From Aphelocoma coerulescens (lineage: Eukaryota; Chordata; Aves; Passeriformes; Corvidae), in the NCBI RefSeq assembly GCF_041296385.1, contig NC_091020.1, positions 24,836,501 to 24,900,500 of the forward strand: a DNA stretch of 64,000 nucleotides, read 5' to 3'. The first letter of the stretch is position 1. Every line of letters begins with the position of its first letter. Below are positions 38,200-51,503 of the stretch, piece after piece. The position numbers and the translations under genes are program-made. The notes under the pieces are model-generated. The model worked only from the letters and a program-made list of their open reading frames with translations. It had not been told where the DNA came from and made no database searches.

Positions 38200-41100
38200 A
38201 TCTACCTCTGGTTTAGTTATCAGTAATTATAATTATTAACAGAAGTATCCAGTAAATGAATGGTTTTCAGTGACATGGTGTTTACTTAAAACAATGGATA
38301 AATAAAAATGGACTTCCTTCTTACCTTTTCCCATGGCAGTGCAGGATCTGGCCTTTATGTGGGCATGATAAAGGACACAAGCCCAGACACTAAAATGTCA
38401 CATACTGGAAACATAAGCAGTCGAAAACTGTTCCTCCTGTACCAGGGCCAATGGTTTGAAGCTTGCTTTCCCTGCAAGCTTCCAGGGGAATCCAGGGGGT
38501 GGAGCGAGAGCAGCTGAAGCAGCTGCCCCAGGAACACCAATGCTGGAGCTCCCAACACTGCCTGGCACATCACAACTCCCGTGGCCCGCCAGCTCCCTTG
38601 CAAAAGCCATGCTTTCACCATGTGAAACAGCCTGAGAATGCTCCCAGACCATTCCACACAGGAATTTAGCATCCTCCTATGGTCTCTCCCATGTCACATG
38701 AAGGAAACCTGCTGTTGGGAGCTATCTGGCCTGGAGCTATCTCCACCAGAAGGAGCAGGCTTGGGGAAGACTGTCAGCCAGTACAAATGCTGAGATTTCT
38801 TGAGACATCACTCCAGCTCTCTGCCTGTAAGCTGCTGTACCCAGGAGAGATTTAATGAGCTGGAAGAAATACCTTCTGCCTATTGTCACAGGACTCAAAA
38901 GCCTGGACCATCACCAAAACAGGAAACAGAAAACCTAAGCTGTGAATCCAAGCGAACAAATTGGCCGGATTATTACAGCATTGGGAAAGCCCAGCCTTTA
39001 TTACAGCTGGATTGTGTGCTCTCGGCACTGCGGGCAGTCGGAGCACGGCAGCAGTAGGAAATGACTCTGTAGGGAGCAGCCGCTGAGCCAAACACGGCGT
39101 AACGCGGACAGGACCGCACAAAGAAGCAGGGAGGAGGCAAGGGTAGGGCAGATGAAGGGCTGTAAAGAAGAAGCCAGCAACTCTCTTATAAAAGTGCCTA
39201 AGGAACCACGGGAAATTTTGGGTTCTTTCAGGACAATAGGAGCAGAAGTGAAGAGCTCAGCTTTGCGGCTGAATTAAGGCAGCACTACACAGATTAGTGC
39301 ACCACTGCAAGCCATGGCTCAGCAACTAAAGGCATGGATACCTCTCTGCACATCCCAGCTGCGAGGTAAACTAGACGTTTTTGTGTCTTCACCCTTGAAG
39401 TTTAAGCTTCCATGTACTTCTGTCTGGAAGCATGTGCTCAGTCACTGACATGAAATAACTCAATGGACTCTCTGGGCTCAACAACCCAAATGCCCATGGG
39501 ATTAAGGTTACACTCCTGAAAATTCATTAGTTAATTAAACCCTAGGTCAGGCTTTGTCTTATGAGGCCAAGCTGCTGCAGAAAAACTGAGCAGGTCAACA
39601 TGAAACTAAAGATCACCTTATTGTGCACAGAGAGGAGACATGAAGGCAGCACAAACAATTCTGTTCTACCATCCCTTGGTGGCTGAGTCTCTTGTTTATT
39701 GTTCTTTAACCCAGCAAGTTGAATGCCACGTCTATGCTGACAGATCAACATACAAACCACCTCTGTGCTGAGGGCTAAAAGAAGCAGCTGAAGAAATAGA
39801 TAAAATAATTAGGATAGTCTAGATGCTGCCCCCAGGCTACAGCCCAACTACCTCCAGTGAGATGAATGATGGACCATGAGGTCCAGGGAAGACTGAATTC
39901 ACAGGGCTTGGGCACCACTGGATCACTGTTTCTGGAGGGGCTTGGCAGAGTAACAAAACAAGGGAATAAATTTGGATTTCTCTGGAATCGTGCTCCTTCC
40001 TGCAGTGCCTGCTGAGGTTCAGAATCGCCCTGGAGGTGTCCTTCCCCCAGACCCTACACAGTGGTCCAGTGAGCCTCAGATCTCCTCCCTCCCCCCTCAG
40101 TTCACAGAAGAAAAACACTAAGATGTTTCTGTTGGCTTTTACATCATCTTTTTGTAGAGACTAATCTTCAGTTTCAACAATACATCTTTTGTGAAGCACT
40201 CCCAGCAGAAACCTTAGACACCTTCCCTAAGATCTGTTTGCTTACAGAAGACGAGGTAGGATTTGTTTAAACCCAGCTAGATTAATGTCTTGCAGACATT
40301 AGTGAAGTGAGATTTAATCAGGTTATTGCTCTATATTTTCCAGGGAAATAAATCACACTTATTACTAGGTTGGAATAGGATGCAAGGCTTGGGCTAAGAA
40401 CATCTAGTCTTTTTTGTTTTTCCAGAGGGGAGTGAAGGGATAACTTGAAAATTCCTGCAAGACTGTCAAACAGGCCCTCTACAACTTTGAGTAGGGACAA
40501 GGGACGCAAGCCATAATGGCTAGTGTATGTCTGGGATGGGCCTGGGTTCCAATCTCCTGCCTTGCAGAGGTGCTGCAGGGTCTGCATCAGTACAGAAAGC
40601 AGACAGGAGTTTTAAGAAGACTCATAATGTCCATTTGAGATCCTCCATGTGAACTCTTCCATAATTCTTGGGACCTAACTCCTCTTCTAGGTGTCTGTTT
40701 CTGCCTGGCACATGGGGATGTGTCCTTGCATCACAAATGGAGTGCTGTGGGATCAAGTGACCGTTGCAAACCTACTTGCAGACCCTAAATGGAAATTGTG
40801 ATAATCAGCAGATCTCAGAGTGTGACAGGCTTGTTTTGTTGCAATGTTTTCTAAATTTGCAATATGTGTTTAACAATGAACAAGCAACTATATTTATTCT
40901 CGCCAAACATTTTTCTAAAACAAGGCCAGATAGGAAAAAAAAAAAAGCAGCTCTTCATCCAGACTTTTGATTTAAAACTTCTCTTTCCTTCATTCATGAA
41001 ACAAAAAAGACTTTGCTCTCGGTGATGCTAGCAGTGTTTTCTTTAGTACACATGCTAATACATCCCCTTGTACAAAACCATGCATGTGCAAGAAACAAAG

Positions 41101-42086
41101 TCTGGGAAATCAAATTGCAAAGGTTCTCCTCCCTTTTTCACCAGCATGGGAGCAGACAGCTGAAGCCAAATACAAATCTTTCTGATAACTACAGGTTTGC
41201 ATGTGCTGAAGTGCCCAAACCCCATAAGCTTTGCATCCATTTCCCCTTATCCAGTGGGGCTGTGCAAACACGGGAGAAAGCCAATTACGGTAACAGAGCC
41301 TGCAATCAAGTTTCAAATCATGCAACAAAGCAGCACAAAATACAGTGGGACCAAGTTAAAATCCTACTGCAAAGTACAATAAAACATATCCTGTTTGGGA
41401 TGAAAGAGAAAAGGAAATACCAGGCAAGGTAGCACTGTTGCTTGTAAATACCCTCCTGCCAACACTTTCCCTGGATAAATTAGTCCTATGAACCCTAACT
41501 GCATCAGCATGAATCAGCCTGTCTGCTCCAAGGTAAAGGCTACAGTCCTGTTTTGTGTTTAATGGGAACTCTTTCCCTCCTCCTTTTCTTGGCTTCCTGC
41601 TTAGAAAGAATAGACTCTCCAGAGACAATTTTGGATCTGGACCACAATCTTGCTCCCTACAGATAACTAAGTATCTCTGGGCAGGAGTACATTTAAAGAA
41701 GCAGCTGGTAATTATGAACCAAGTGCTTACTGGCAGGATTTCCCCCTGCTACTGAGCCAATGCTTTTTGGGAACTAAATGACTCTTTGGCGATAACTATC
41801 AGGTAAAACCCACAAACCAGGGGAGGTTCCCTCATTAGAACCATGAGCAAGAAACAATGCAAAGGTGGGTGGAGGATGGCTGAAAATTGTGTCTGAGGGT
41901 TGCTTGACTTCCCTGTCCTCCACTCACCCAAAGTGGTTGTGTGTAACTGCTGGGCATTTTCTAGGTAGTGCTCAAAAGCAACAAAATCCGTTCCCACGTC
42001 TACAGCAGTAATAAAAACAAATGACCTTTTCCTTCCAGCTAATCAAACTGTACTGAGCAGCACTGGGAAACCATCACAACACTTAC
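38200..42086. other. Non-coding intronic stretch flanking the PX exon
   Basis: Contains the CpG cluster plus TATA at 39.0-39.2 kb. Otherwise nothing recognised up to the donor site at 42.09 kb. Confidence 0.55.
39010..39230 (+). promoter_or_regulatory. CpG cluster followed by a TATA box, possible cryptic promoter
   Basis: Roughly nine CpGs fall within about 39010-39120 in an otherwise CpG-poor intron. A good plus-strand TATA box, TATAAAAG, follows at 39187-39194. A start site would be expected near 39215-39225. Transcription from it would be antisense to SH3PXD2A. No convincing coding frame or splice donor follows. It could equally be an enhancer or chance. Confidence 0.2.
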
Positions 42087-42178
42087 TCTTTTGGAGGGTT
42101 AAGGTCTTCTGGGCGAGCCTCGAAGAACCTGAAGACTTCATCGCACTGTGAAATATGGGGAGGAAGCCGAACCAGCGC
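42087..42178 (-). CDS. SH3PXD2A: SH3PXD2A (TKS5) internal coding exon, end of the PX domain
   Basis: This 92-bp exon encodes 30 codons beginning [16 protein letters not shown] and ending in the NPPK motif, plus two bases (GA) of a codon finished in the next exon. The acceptor is ttttgcag/GCGCTGG and the donor AAAGA/gtaagt, a near-perfect consensus. It joins the 51504-51580 exon in phase 0, giving EYCR-ALVR across the junction exactly as in TKS5. It corresponds to TKS5 residues about 103-132, the last helix of the PX domain; the related p47phox PX domain has the same EYC...LP..IS.C...FF..RP.D layout. The frame is too short between stops to stand out as an ORF, so identification rests on motif plus splice sites. 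The next exon (linker and first SH3 domain) is not seen anywhere in the remaining 42 kb downstream. Confidence 0.95.
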
Positions 42179-44139
42179 CTGCAAAACAAAACAGGGAGTG
42201 AGAAGCACTTAGACATAAGCCAAGTTTGAAACCTGGCCTCAAAAATCTAAACTACCAAGCAAGAGGAGGCAAAACAGTCCTGGCAGGGGGAAAGGAATAC
42301 TGAAGAACAGCATCACGCCTGGCTGCTTACCTGAGAAGAAAGGAAACAGAGAGCCCTGACTGTAAATGTCAAGTAGGATTCAATGAGCTCAGACAAGCGA
42401 CAGATCATAGAATCAGCCAATGTAATTTATTTTGCCATGTGTTCAAGAGAAGAATTTGATCCACAAGTGCAAAACCATGATGCTGCATAGGTAAGTGCTC
42501 TGTGGCTGGGACAGTCTGTGATGTGGGCTTGCACAACACCTCAAACACTGAGGTTAGGACTTACGGGCCTTATGTCAATGCACACAAATTCAGCACCCAC
42601 TAAGACAACAGATTAATGTGCTCCATAAAGCTTTCCATTAAGCACTGCCTACACAAAAAGCCGAGTTCGCTAAAAAAAACCCCATAACCAAACCAAACAA
42701 TAATTTGCTCCTAAATTAACAGGAAAGGAAGTTTGATTAAGTGTCTGAAAAAACCAAATCAAACCCAACCAAAACACAGAGAGGCTTTTTCTGCATGAAG
42801 AACAGCACATCCTGGCTAACAACACTCGCCTTAGCAGAGGGACACAGCACTTGTCACATTCAGCAATAGCTTGGTACAGTCTGGACATCACCCACATTAT
42901 GTTGAAGCGAACTGGAAAGTGAGACTCAAGAGAAGCACACAAAGCACAAACATGCTATGAATTTGCTGTTCAGAATCTAGAGCCTGATGGTGCCAAAAGA
43001 GGTCAAAGAGCTGTTCTCAGCCCACAGAGATGGGGCAGCAGCTCTCAGTGACATGCCTCTGAGACTGCCTCCAGAAATGACAAGCAGGAGAGGGAAAGAG
43101 GCTGGACTTCACCTCCTCCTGCGCTGTTATGTTGAAAATAGGCCAAAGGTTAAATATAGACCAAGCTTCTTAGAGTTTCTGTAAACCTGTTTGACAAAAT
43201 GAGATTGTCTGGCTCTTCTCCTAGTTGAAAGTAGGACAAACAATCTTGAAAGACAGATGAAAAACTGCACCAGAGCTAAATGAAGATGCATTAAGGTGAA
43301 CAGGTTATATTAACCGTGAGACATCTGACTGTTCTTGGTCAGACACACCAGAAGGTCCAACCAAAGCACAAAGGCAGGACAGGGCAGTTGGTTACCACCA
43401 CAATGGTTTTTAACAAGGCTCTGAAAGTGGCCAGATTTGTTTCCAAGACCCCATTTGCTTGGGGATGTGAAGGAAAAGAGTTGGAAAAATCCTGCTGTGA
43501 AACTGCAGGTCTCCAGTATTAGATGATGGGGTCTTGTTTTGAAGTGTTCAGAAATTCAAAGTCAAATGCTTCTACACCTACAGCTCTCATTTTCCTTGTG
43601 AAGGGATGTTATAAAAACATTAGGAAAATCCATTTGGTATCACTGTGAAGAATGAGGGTCTGACCTTTGGTCATGTGAAATTGCACTACAGAGCTGAAAA
43701 AGATGCCCTGCAAAAAGGAAGCAGCATCAGATGCAGAAGCCAGGCAACAGCTTGGTGGGTCCAAGTGCCAGGGTAAGCACCACTGGCTGCTGCACTAAGG
43801 CAGGATGAAAAGGAACAGCTGGCAATCTCAAGCACTTTTATGTAAACAAAGGATGCCCTCGTCTCCACTTCTGTGTGTTCAAACTTGCCTAAAAGTGTAA
43901 CAAAGGTGTGAGCTCTGCCTTTATTCCTACTGTACATAAACACAGGCATCCAGCTGGCAAACCAGGAATAACACTGGGAAGTCAGGAAGTGCCCAGGAAT
44001 AGTAACAATCACAGCATTTTGAAAGAGAAATGCCTCACCAGCATGGGCTAACAAGAACATAAACAACACTTATTCATCTGCACCTCAAGCAAGAGACAGC
44101 AAAGCAATGCTGTCTAACCAACGGTGGATGGAGTTGATA

Positions 44140-44205
44140 TTTAGCACTGGCTCTACTACTCACACCCTTCTTGGTTAGGGCAGGTTACTTAACCTCTTTT
44201 CATCA
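44140..44205 (+). mobile_element. MIR-like SINE fossil
   Basis: The sequence CTGGCTCTACTACTCACACC followed by GGTTAGGGCAGGTTACTTAACCTCTTTT resembles the MIR core (ctctgccactta...ttgggcaagttacttaacctctct). It lies within the intron between the two PX exons. Confidence 0.5.
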
Positions 44206-47200
44206 AATTCAGCTGGGATATATCTTCAGTTAACCCCTTACACTGCTGAGCAATAACACTTACCTAATCTGCAGAAAGGTTAGGAGGCTCAGATATTCAA
44301 TATCTACAGTGTGTTCTGAAATCCCAAAGGGTTCAATCCTGTGCAGTCAATGGGGCAAGAGCAAGCACTGCAAACGATAGGTATCATTACTAGAGAAACA
44401 CAAACACCCGAGTTACACCCATTGCGGGGGGTCTCAGCATCAGATGCCTTCTCAAAGAGCCACCACTTCCCCACAGGCCACAGGTGCTCACCCTTCCCAA
44501 GAACCAGGCTCCATATGTCAATACTGAGCTGGAGCACAGAGTGGGTTTTCAGCGACGGAGGAATGCAAAGCTGATGTGGAGATTTTTGTTTCTAAATCAA
44601 GGGAAGCTTTGGGAAATCTGAACCTCCTGAATCAGTGGTTGGCTGCCTGGAAATCTCCACAAGCACTGTGGTCCTGCCAAGCTGAAGAAGCTGAAAAGCA
44701 CCTCTCTGACTCCAGGCTTTTGCAGGGCATGGATAAAAATCAGCCAGTCATTTCCACACCCATCCATCCACCTTCCCACCCTGGGGCAGGGCTGGCTCTT
44801 CTGCTTCTGAATCATCTCCCAAAATGCTGCAACTTCCAGCCTTATGCAGATGGACTGAAATCCACCCCATAGTAACTTGCCATTGCATGTTTTATGGGAA
44901 GCTCAGGTGTAAAGTCCAGCCAGTCAATTTTTACTTTTTTTTTAAAGGAACAAAACCTGAAGAAGTGGTAAGAAACTCTAAGAAAGGGTAAAAAAAGTGC
45001 AAACGAGTATAAACCCAATCAGAATCCTTCTGTTATTTTTTGAATAGCAACAGGGAGCAGCAACACTGTTTAGCGAAACAAGTGTCTCTTCAGCAAATAC
45101 ACAATATTCAGTATGAACAAGTCAAGGCCAACACAGCTCTGGTGAGCAAACAAAAAGTGCATTGAGGAGATGAGTGACATCACTGTCACTCTGCAAGGGG
45201 AAAATACAAGCTTCTGGCATTTCCAGCAAGACAGTTCCAGGGCAAAGCTGCAACAGCCAGAAGGAAAGACTGCAGGGTCAAGGGAAGAAGTGTAAAGACA
45301 AAGAGGAACACAGATGGTGAAAGGACAGAAAGGACAGGGAAGTGACATTCTTCTGGGGATGTGGAAACCAGGGGTAAATACACACAGCTACAAACAGCAA
45401 GCATCCAGGAACAGCAAGGAACTCACACAGGAAAGGTGAGAGACAAAAAGTGCCAGCAAGCAGAATTCAGCCTTGAACAAGCATCAAGTACTATCAGTAA
45501 TAGCATGTTTCCTTGCTTGGCATGCACAGGGGGATGTGCACTGCTCAGCCCTCACACATCCCTCAGGAGATAGGCTTTCATGTGTCATTCCAGCCTGTAA
45601 TGATGTCTGTCTCTATATTACAGGTTACAGACAGTCTTGCAGAGCAGATGACTTGAAAGGCTATTGAAAAGTGGTAACGTGAGGCAGGGCGTGAGCAGGC
45701 AGCCGTCGGTGCTGGGGATGGCCAGCCACACTCACAGCACCTGTGGAAAGCTGCTGTGTGCTGCACACAGCAATCGAAGCCAGCAGAGCACCAAGTGCAG
45801 GCAGGGGTTCATTGCTTAAGGTTACATGAACTGGAAAAAACTGCTCTGTGGGGCTGTATCACAGCTCAAAGGCTTCATGGAATACATGGTGTAAAACCCT
45901 GCAGGTGCTCGTAACAATGCATTGAGTGCTGTAGGTTACATTTATGCAGAGATGTTTATAAAAAACTGATGCACAGATGTGTGTATGCAGAGATGCACAG
46001 CACATATGTGTGTATATATGCACAGAATGGTATTCAGCCCACTGAACTTTATGTGTCTTAAATGGGAGACTGCTCACACTTGTCTACCAACTTGTATCAT
46101 CACTAGAGAAAGAGCAACATCTTCAGAGGGTGCTTTGTCTACCCCCTGCCATGGGTGTCTGGAAGGGGTGAATCACTGATTGTCTCCATACAGCCTCTAG
46201 AGATACTTTGGATGCACAGCTTTTAAATCCCTAATATCCAGTGGGTTTATTCCCAGCTCTGCATACAAATACACAGAGCCAGCTCACAATATTGCACAGT
46301 TATGACTCCCTTACTCTTCCTCTAATTGTTTTTCATTTTCATTAACATTAATCACTAGAGCCAGATGTTTGGGAATAGTCATGAGCCCAGCAAGGGGGCA
46401 GGTGCAACTAAAATAGATAATTTCTCAGAACAAAGAAATAAATTGTTTCATCTATACAAAAACACCTTCTGTTTGGCTGAGAGCCTCCAAGCTTGAACTA
46501 AAGCATTGAAGTGGTGGATGGCAAACACTGACAGTCAGGCAGAGAAGTGGATGAAGAATGCATGGTGGTGATTCAGACTGGAGAAGAAGTGGGAATAAAT
46601 AAAGAGCTGAGAGAAGGAGGAAAGACAGTGCAGTTTTGGAAGTAACTGGAACATGTAAGAGCTTCTGGCATGGAAGCACCATAGCACAATGGAAAGCAAG
46701 GCTCTGCTCCAGGTGCTGAGAGGAGTGCTGCAAATAATTAATTCTCATTACTGCCAGTCTAATACATCAGGATTCTGAAACATGGATTAAAAAATGACAG
46801 ATCAAGTTTGAAAGTATTGCACTAACAACAGATGAATTTTGAAAGTATTTCAGTTAAACTCCCATTCTTGACCAGGACTACTATTCCATCTTCAATCAAA
46901 TTAACTTGGTTGTACAATGGATACAGAGAGAAATGTCTGTGTGCCTGTCTTGACAGGTTCAAGGATTAAACCTTGAAACAGAGGCAGGACTGAGAGACTA
47001 AGAGGGAGGCAATTATGTTTGTGAAGTATGGTCTCTCAAATAGTGAACATTAATAAAAGAATGACCAGTACTTCCTGGCACTGATGTGACTTGCTAATTG
47101 AATTATTAAGGTGGTGTCCATTTGGGTACTCAAGCCTCACTACAGAAAAACCCCTAAGCTGCTACTTAAAGCCATATCCAGGTTTATGGGACAGCATGAA

Positions 47201-50176
47201 GGCATGCGACAAATCCAGGTTAGTGTTTATGACAACGGGACTTTACATCTTAAGGTCTTCCCTGCACAAAGATGCTTCCCTCAGTTAGGATCAACACACA
47301 AAAATATGGAAGTCAGCAAATTCTGGCCCGAGTCTTCCCAGAGGGCTGTGAAGGACAGAGCAACAGTTTTGTGAACCACTGACCTGAAAGGTCCTTTTTG
47401 AAGACAGGATGGTACGTACTGGACAAACACACACCAGAGGTGTGTTTGAGAGATCAAAAGCTTCATAAATAAAATGCCCCTTGGGAAGGGAGGTCTGTGA
47501 AGTTGCTCTTTCTTTCACATTGGCAAAAATTCCTAAACAAATTTAGAAAAGCAGGCCAAATGAGCCCAGAAGACCTTAAATCACACTAAACTAAATCCAA
47601 GCCTACAGTTAAGAGGGAAATCATCCAGAGAGACTAATTCCAGTGGGCAGCACACATTTACTGGCAAAACACAGTTTGTTTGGTAACTCACTCAGGTTAC
47701 TAGTAAGGACATCCAGACTCTGCACTTTCATGTTTATAGATGAGAAAAGTCCTGGAAATCTTCCTGTGTATCCCACTCCTCTCATTTTCTTGCAGTTTCT
47801 TGCAGCCTTAGCAAAACCACTGGCCTGGTTACCTCTGTGATGGCATTTCTCTCTGCTGGTACAATGCACTGGGAATAACCCACACGAGGGGTACAGAGGA
47901 CAAAGCTGTAGGGTCCAGTGTGATCATGCCCCTGACACAGAATATTCTGCAGAACTCCCCTTACTGCCAAGTATCCCCACAAACTCTCAGAGAGCCTCTG
48001 CCTGTTCCTGGCACAGAAACCACAAACACATAGCAGGAGTAAGACCTGCTTCTCAGCCATGCAAATTGCCACACTGACAGACAGTCTGCAAAAACAAGAC
48101 ATCAAATGGTCAAACATTTGCATCCCCATTTGTGCTTTGGCTTTCCAGGACAGATGAAATGGATGGAGAACTCTGATCTTGCAAATAAAAAAATACCATG
48201 AACTTTGCATTTGAACCTGCCTCCCTCCTCTGCTGCCACACAGATTCCAGGGGACAGAGGTCTATTGTTTTGTTTATTTATTTTATTATCCCACATCACA
48301 TTTACTCCATCAGCTTCACCCACATCATTCCAGCATAATTCTCTAATTTTTTCAAATTTTTCAGCCTATCCATTTGAAGAGTAACATAAGCTTTGAACTC
48401 TTATAGAAGCAGGACTGAACTTGTCAAAATTATGCTCTTGCTCTAAAGTTCCATACAATTCTCTAAAGAGTCAAAATATCCACTGGAGAGAGGTAGAAAA
48501 GCAATAAACGGGTAACACTTCCCAAGAAGTGGGCATGATCCCACTCTCAAGTCATACACATGCACCAGTACCTGCTACAGAGTAGGAAACAGTATTTTAT
48601 TAGAAAAAAAAGCAAGCACTTCTCTTAAAACACGAGTGGATTCACTGATCTCACTCAGCACTGGAGCTACGCAAGTCACTCAGGTTGGTTCTGCAGCACA
48701 GCTGAATGCAGAGAGACCCTGTGTCTGGTTTAGGCTGGTAAAGTGAGGCTGTTCTGGTTCAGACTCACCACTTAACTTTCTGTTCCCAATTCACAGTTTC
48801 CTGTCATTCCTGGTTAACTTTGTATCAGGATGGAAAAGTTACAGTGAGGTTACACAGGTCATGTTCCCAGAAACCTTGTAAGTAGTGACCTTCAGCAAAG
48901 GTAGCAAGAAAGCATTTCTGAGTTTTGAGTTTCTGCTAAGCCCCAGAGACGAAATCCTGTCCCCAAAGGTCAGCAGCAGAACTACCACTGACTTTACTGT
49001 ACCATAAAGCTCTCCCTCCACATGCCATTTTCCTAAATTCTTTGTACCTTTCAGTGTACAGATGTTCAGTGCCTGATTTTCCTATTATTTTCAGTCTTGT
49101 GGATTTTCATATCCTAGGCCAGGTTTGGAACAGTAGTAACACAGGACAATCATTCTCTGAATAAATGCAAATGGGATGAACCATAAATGTTCAAAAGAAA
49201 AGCCTATTCGCATAAAATGTGCAGGTTTAGATAGGTTGGGAGGTATGAATTGCAACTCTCAGGTCCCAGTTAATTTATATAGGTTGCCTACTGTGTGCTG
49301 TGGGATTTAAGAATGACTGGGTATGTTCTGTGCCAGACAATGGTGTGACCAGCTGCCATCTTCATTTACTCCCTGTAATTAGGAGGAAGATGTAGCAGAA
49401 GGCAAAGAAACTGGATCTGATGACAGGCAGGACATCATAAGTTACTTCTACACTGGTTTTGAAGAGGGGGCACAAACTTGCCTATTATCCACACTGGACA
49501 CAAATTAATGTCTGGGAATGGATTTAGAGTCAAATGCAGGGGATGGGAAAAAAAAGCTTGGCATTGCTTTATTTCCCAGCACTGACTGAAGAACTCACCT
49601 ACCTACAGCCCAACTAAGGTACAACCACAGTCATACATGCTCCAATAAGATACATCCCTTGGGGATTGAAGAATTAGCCAGGGCCTGCTTTTCTTAAAGA
49701 CATGACACCCCATGCAGAAAGACACTGTGGGGGATGTAGCCCCCTTGAACCATTCACAGACATGAGATGCAATTCCTGCTCATGCTTTTCAGTGACTATA
49801 ACCCCTTCAATGCCACCCAGATTTAAACACCTTCTACTGTGGAGTGCAGAGGCAAATTAAATACAAATTACAGTAAACTGCAAAATTAAATATAAAGACA
49901 CTACATCAGGCACAAGAAACGTACTTGCCAGAGATCACTGGAATAATATTCTGGAGAAGTCACTACAGGTTTGTCATACTCAGTGCTGAGAACCACTGTG
50001 GCTGCTGCTGGAGACAGAAAGCGCTGGGCTGGGGGAAACTGGGCTAATCCAGCACTGCAGGGTCTATGTCCAGAAAAGCAGCATCTATCAGTACACAGAG
50101 AAGTAAACAGCTTGGCTTCAGGGACGTATCCAGCCACATCTGGGCAGCAGCAGCAGATCCGAACCAAAGTGAAACC

Positions 50177-50192
50177 ATTCTATGATTCTATG
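50177..50192 (+). mobile_element. Lone CR1-type 3' tail
   Basis: The sequence ATTCTATGATTCTATG is exactly two units of the CR1 terminal octamer repeat in plus orientation. The bases just upstream (CAAAGTGAAACC) do not clearly match CR1, so it is either a very eroded element or the tail of a SINE that borrowed the CR1 end. The left limit is unknown. Confidence 0.55.
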
Positions 50193-50676
50193 ACCTGAGC
50201 CAGACTTCTCCAAGAGAGAGAAGAGGAAATGAGGAGAGCAGGAATCACAGCACCGCAGTGTCAACCAATGTGCCATCAGCCAATGCCACAACACATCCCT
50301 TGGCCATGACCAGTGGAGCCCCAGCAGGCCTGGCTGGGTCAGGCCAGGTCTGTCTGGGCACGAACAATGGGGTCCCAGAGAATCAGCTGCCCCTGGTCAC
50401 AGCTTTCACTGCTGGACGAGAAAGTCCCTGCTTTCCCCACCACGCATCTGCTGGGTGAACCCTGACATCAGTCAGCCCTCGCTGCTCCTGTCGCCGGCAG
50501 TTCCTGTCTGAAGGAGGGCGGCTGGGGACCCAGTGAGACCCTACATATTTCAGAAGGAGCCACTTGGCTGCCAGCAGGAAGACAGTACACTAATTGTCAC
50601 ACAAGAAAGCCTGATCTCATGAGACAAGACTTTAATCGCAACTTCCTCACCCGGGGGGTGCAGATGGCATGGGTTT

Positions 50677-50693
50677 CACCACCACCACCACCC
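50677..50693. repeat. Short (CAC)n run
   Basis: About five CAC units in the intron between the two PX exons. Confidence 0.9.
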
Positions 50694-51503
50694 TCCAGCA
50701 CGCCTCAGGCACTTTGGCAATCTGCTTCCAATTTTGGATGAGCAAATGTCTGACTGGAGAAGTTCTTGGGAATGCTTTTTTTCCCCTCCACCTGCTCCTC
50801 TGGCTTTCTAAAAATGGAAAGAAAACCTCATGGGAAGTAAGAGAGGAAGTCTGGGGTTTAAATAATGCGCTGATGCACTCAATACCTCTACAAAAACTGA
50901 GAATTCTACTTGCTTAGAAATTACTTTTATTCTACTGGCAGAGAATTAATTATGAAACCATAAACCTTAGGCTAGAAAGGAAAAATTAGGTGGCTTAATC
51001 TTCTTCTCAATAGAGCCATGCTTTTCTGCCCAGCAATAAATTTCCAGGCTTTCACTCATGAGGAGGAACACTCCTGGAAGACACTGGTCCACCCTCAGTG
51101 CTGCACCGGCCACTACTGTCCCTCATGTGGCACCAGGGGACAGAGAGGCAAGAAACAGACGAAAACACTACCTTAGTTGTGCCACTCTGCCTGCTCAACT
51201 CCTGAATCATCGAGGCTGATGTAGAATCAAAATTCACACTTAGGGCAGGTGAGACTTAGAGCCTTTACTGAATGAATGAGGCACCAAACCAGTACAAAAA
51301 GTTTGCCAGGGAAAATGCTGCAAGGACCCTGGGAGCAAACAGTGGCCTGTTTCCACCTGCTCTATTAGTCTTGGTGGTATTTGGGAAGCACCATCCCTCC
51401 CTGTGATGGATGTCAGCACTACCCAGCAGGGAAATTCCAGTGCTGGTGGTGGCCCTGAGCCCCCCAGGCAGGAGGGCTGCCTTGCACTCCCCAGAGCCCT
51501 TAC

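Larger units (their letters stand above)
1..42086 (-). other. SH3PXD2A: SH3PXD2A intron downstream of the PX exons (incomplete, at least 42 kb)
   Basis: After donor AAAGA/gtaagt at 42.09 kb, the transcript enters an intron for which I can find no end in this window. The first SH3 exon (EQYVVVSNYKK..., WWFVS) was searched for by eye on the minus strand and not seen. Tiny linker exons of about 27 bp could be missed. The stretch holds the CR1 fragment at 9.3 kb, the CpG-rich block at 12.2-12.8 kb, a possible cassette exon at 32.7 kb and the inverted-repeat unit at 36.7-38.2 kb. In mammals the promoters for PX-less TKS5 isoforms lie within the gene, which makes this intron a natural place to look. 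Confidence 0.75.
42179..51503 (-). other. SH3PXD2A: Complete SH3PXD2A intron between the two PX exons
   Basis: This 9,325-bp intron runs from donor gtaagg at its high-coordinate end to acceptor ttttgcag at its low end. It is phase 0. It holds no defensible exon. It contains a MIR-like SINE fossil near 44.15 kb, TG/TA-rich DNA near 46.0 kb, a lone CR1-type tail at 50.18 kb and a short (CAC)n run at 50.68 kb. The remaining sequence looks single-copy. Confidence 0.9.
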
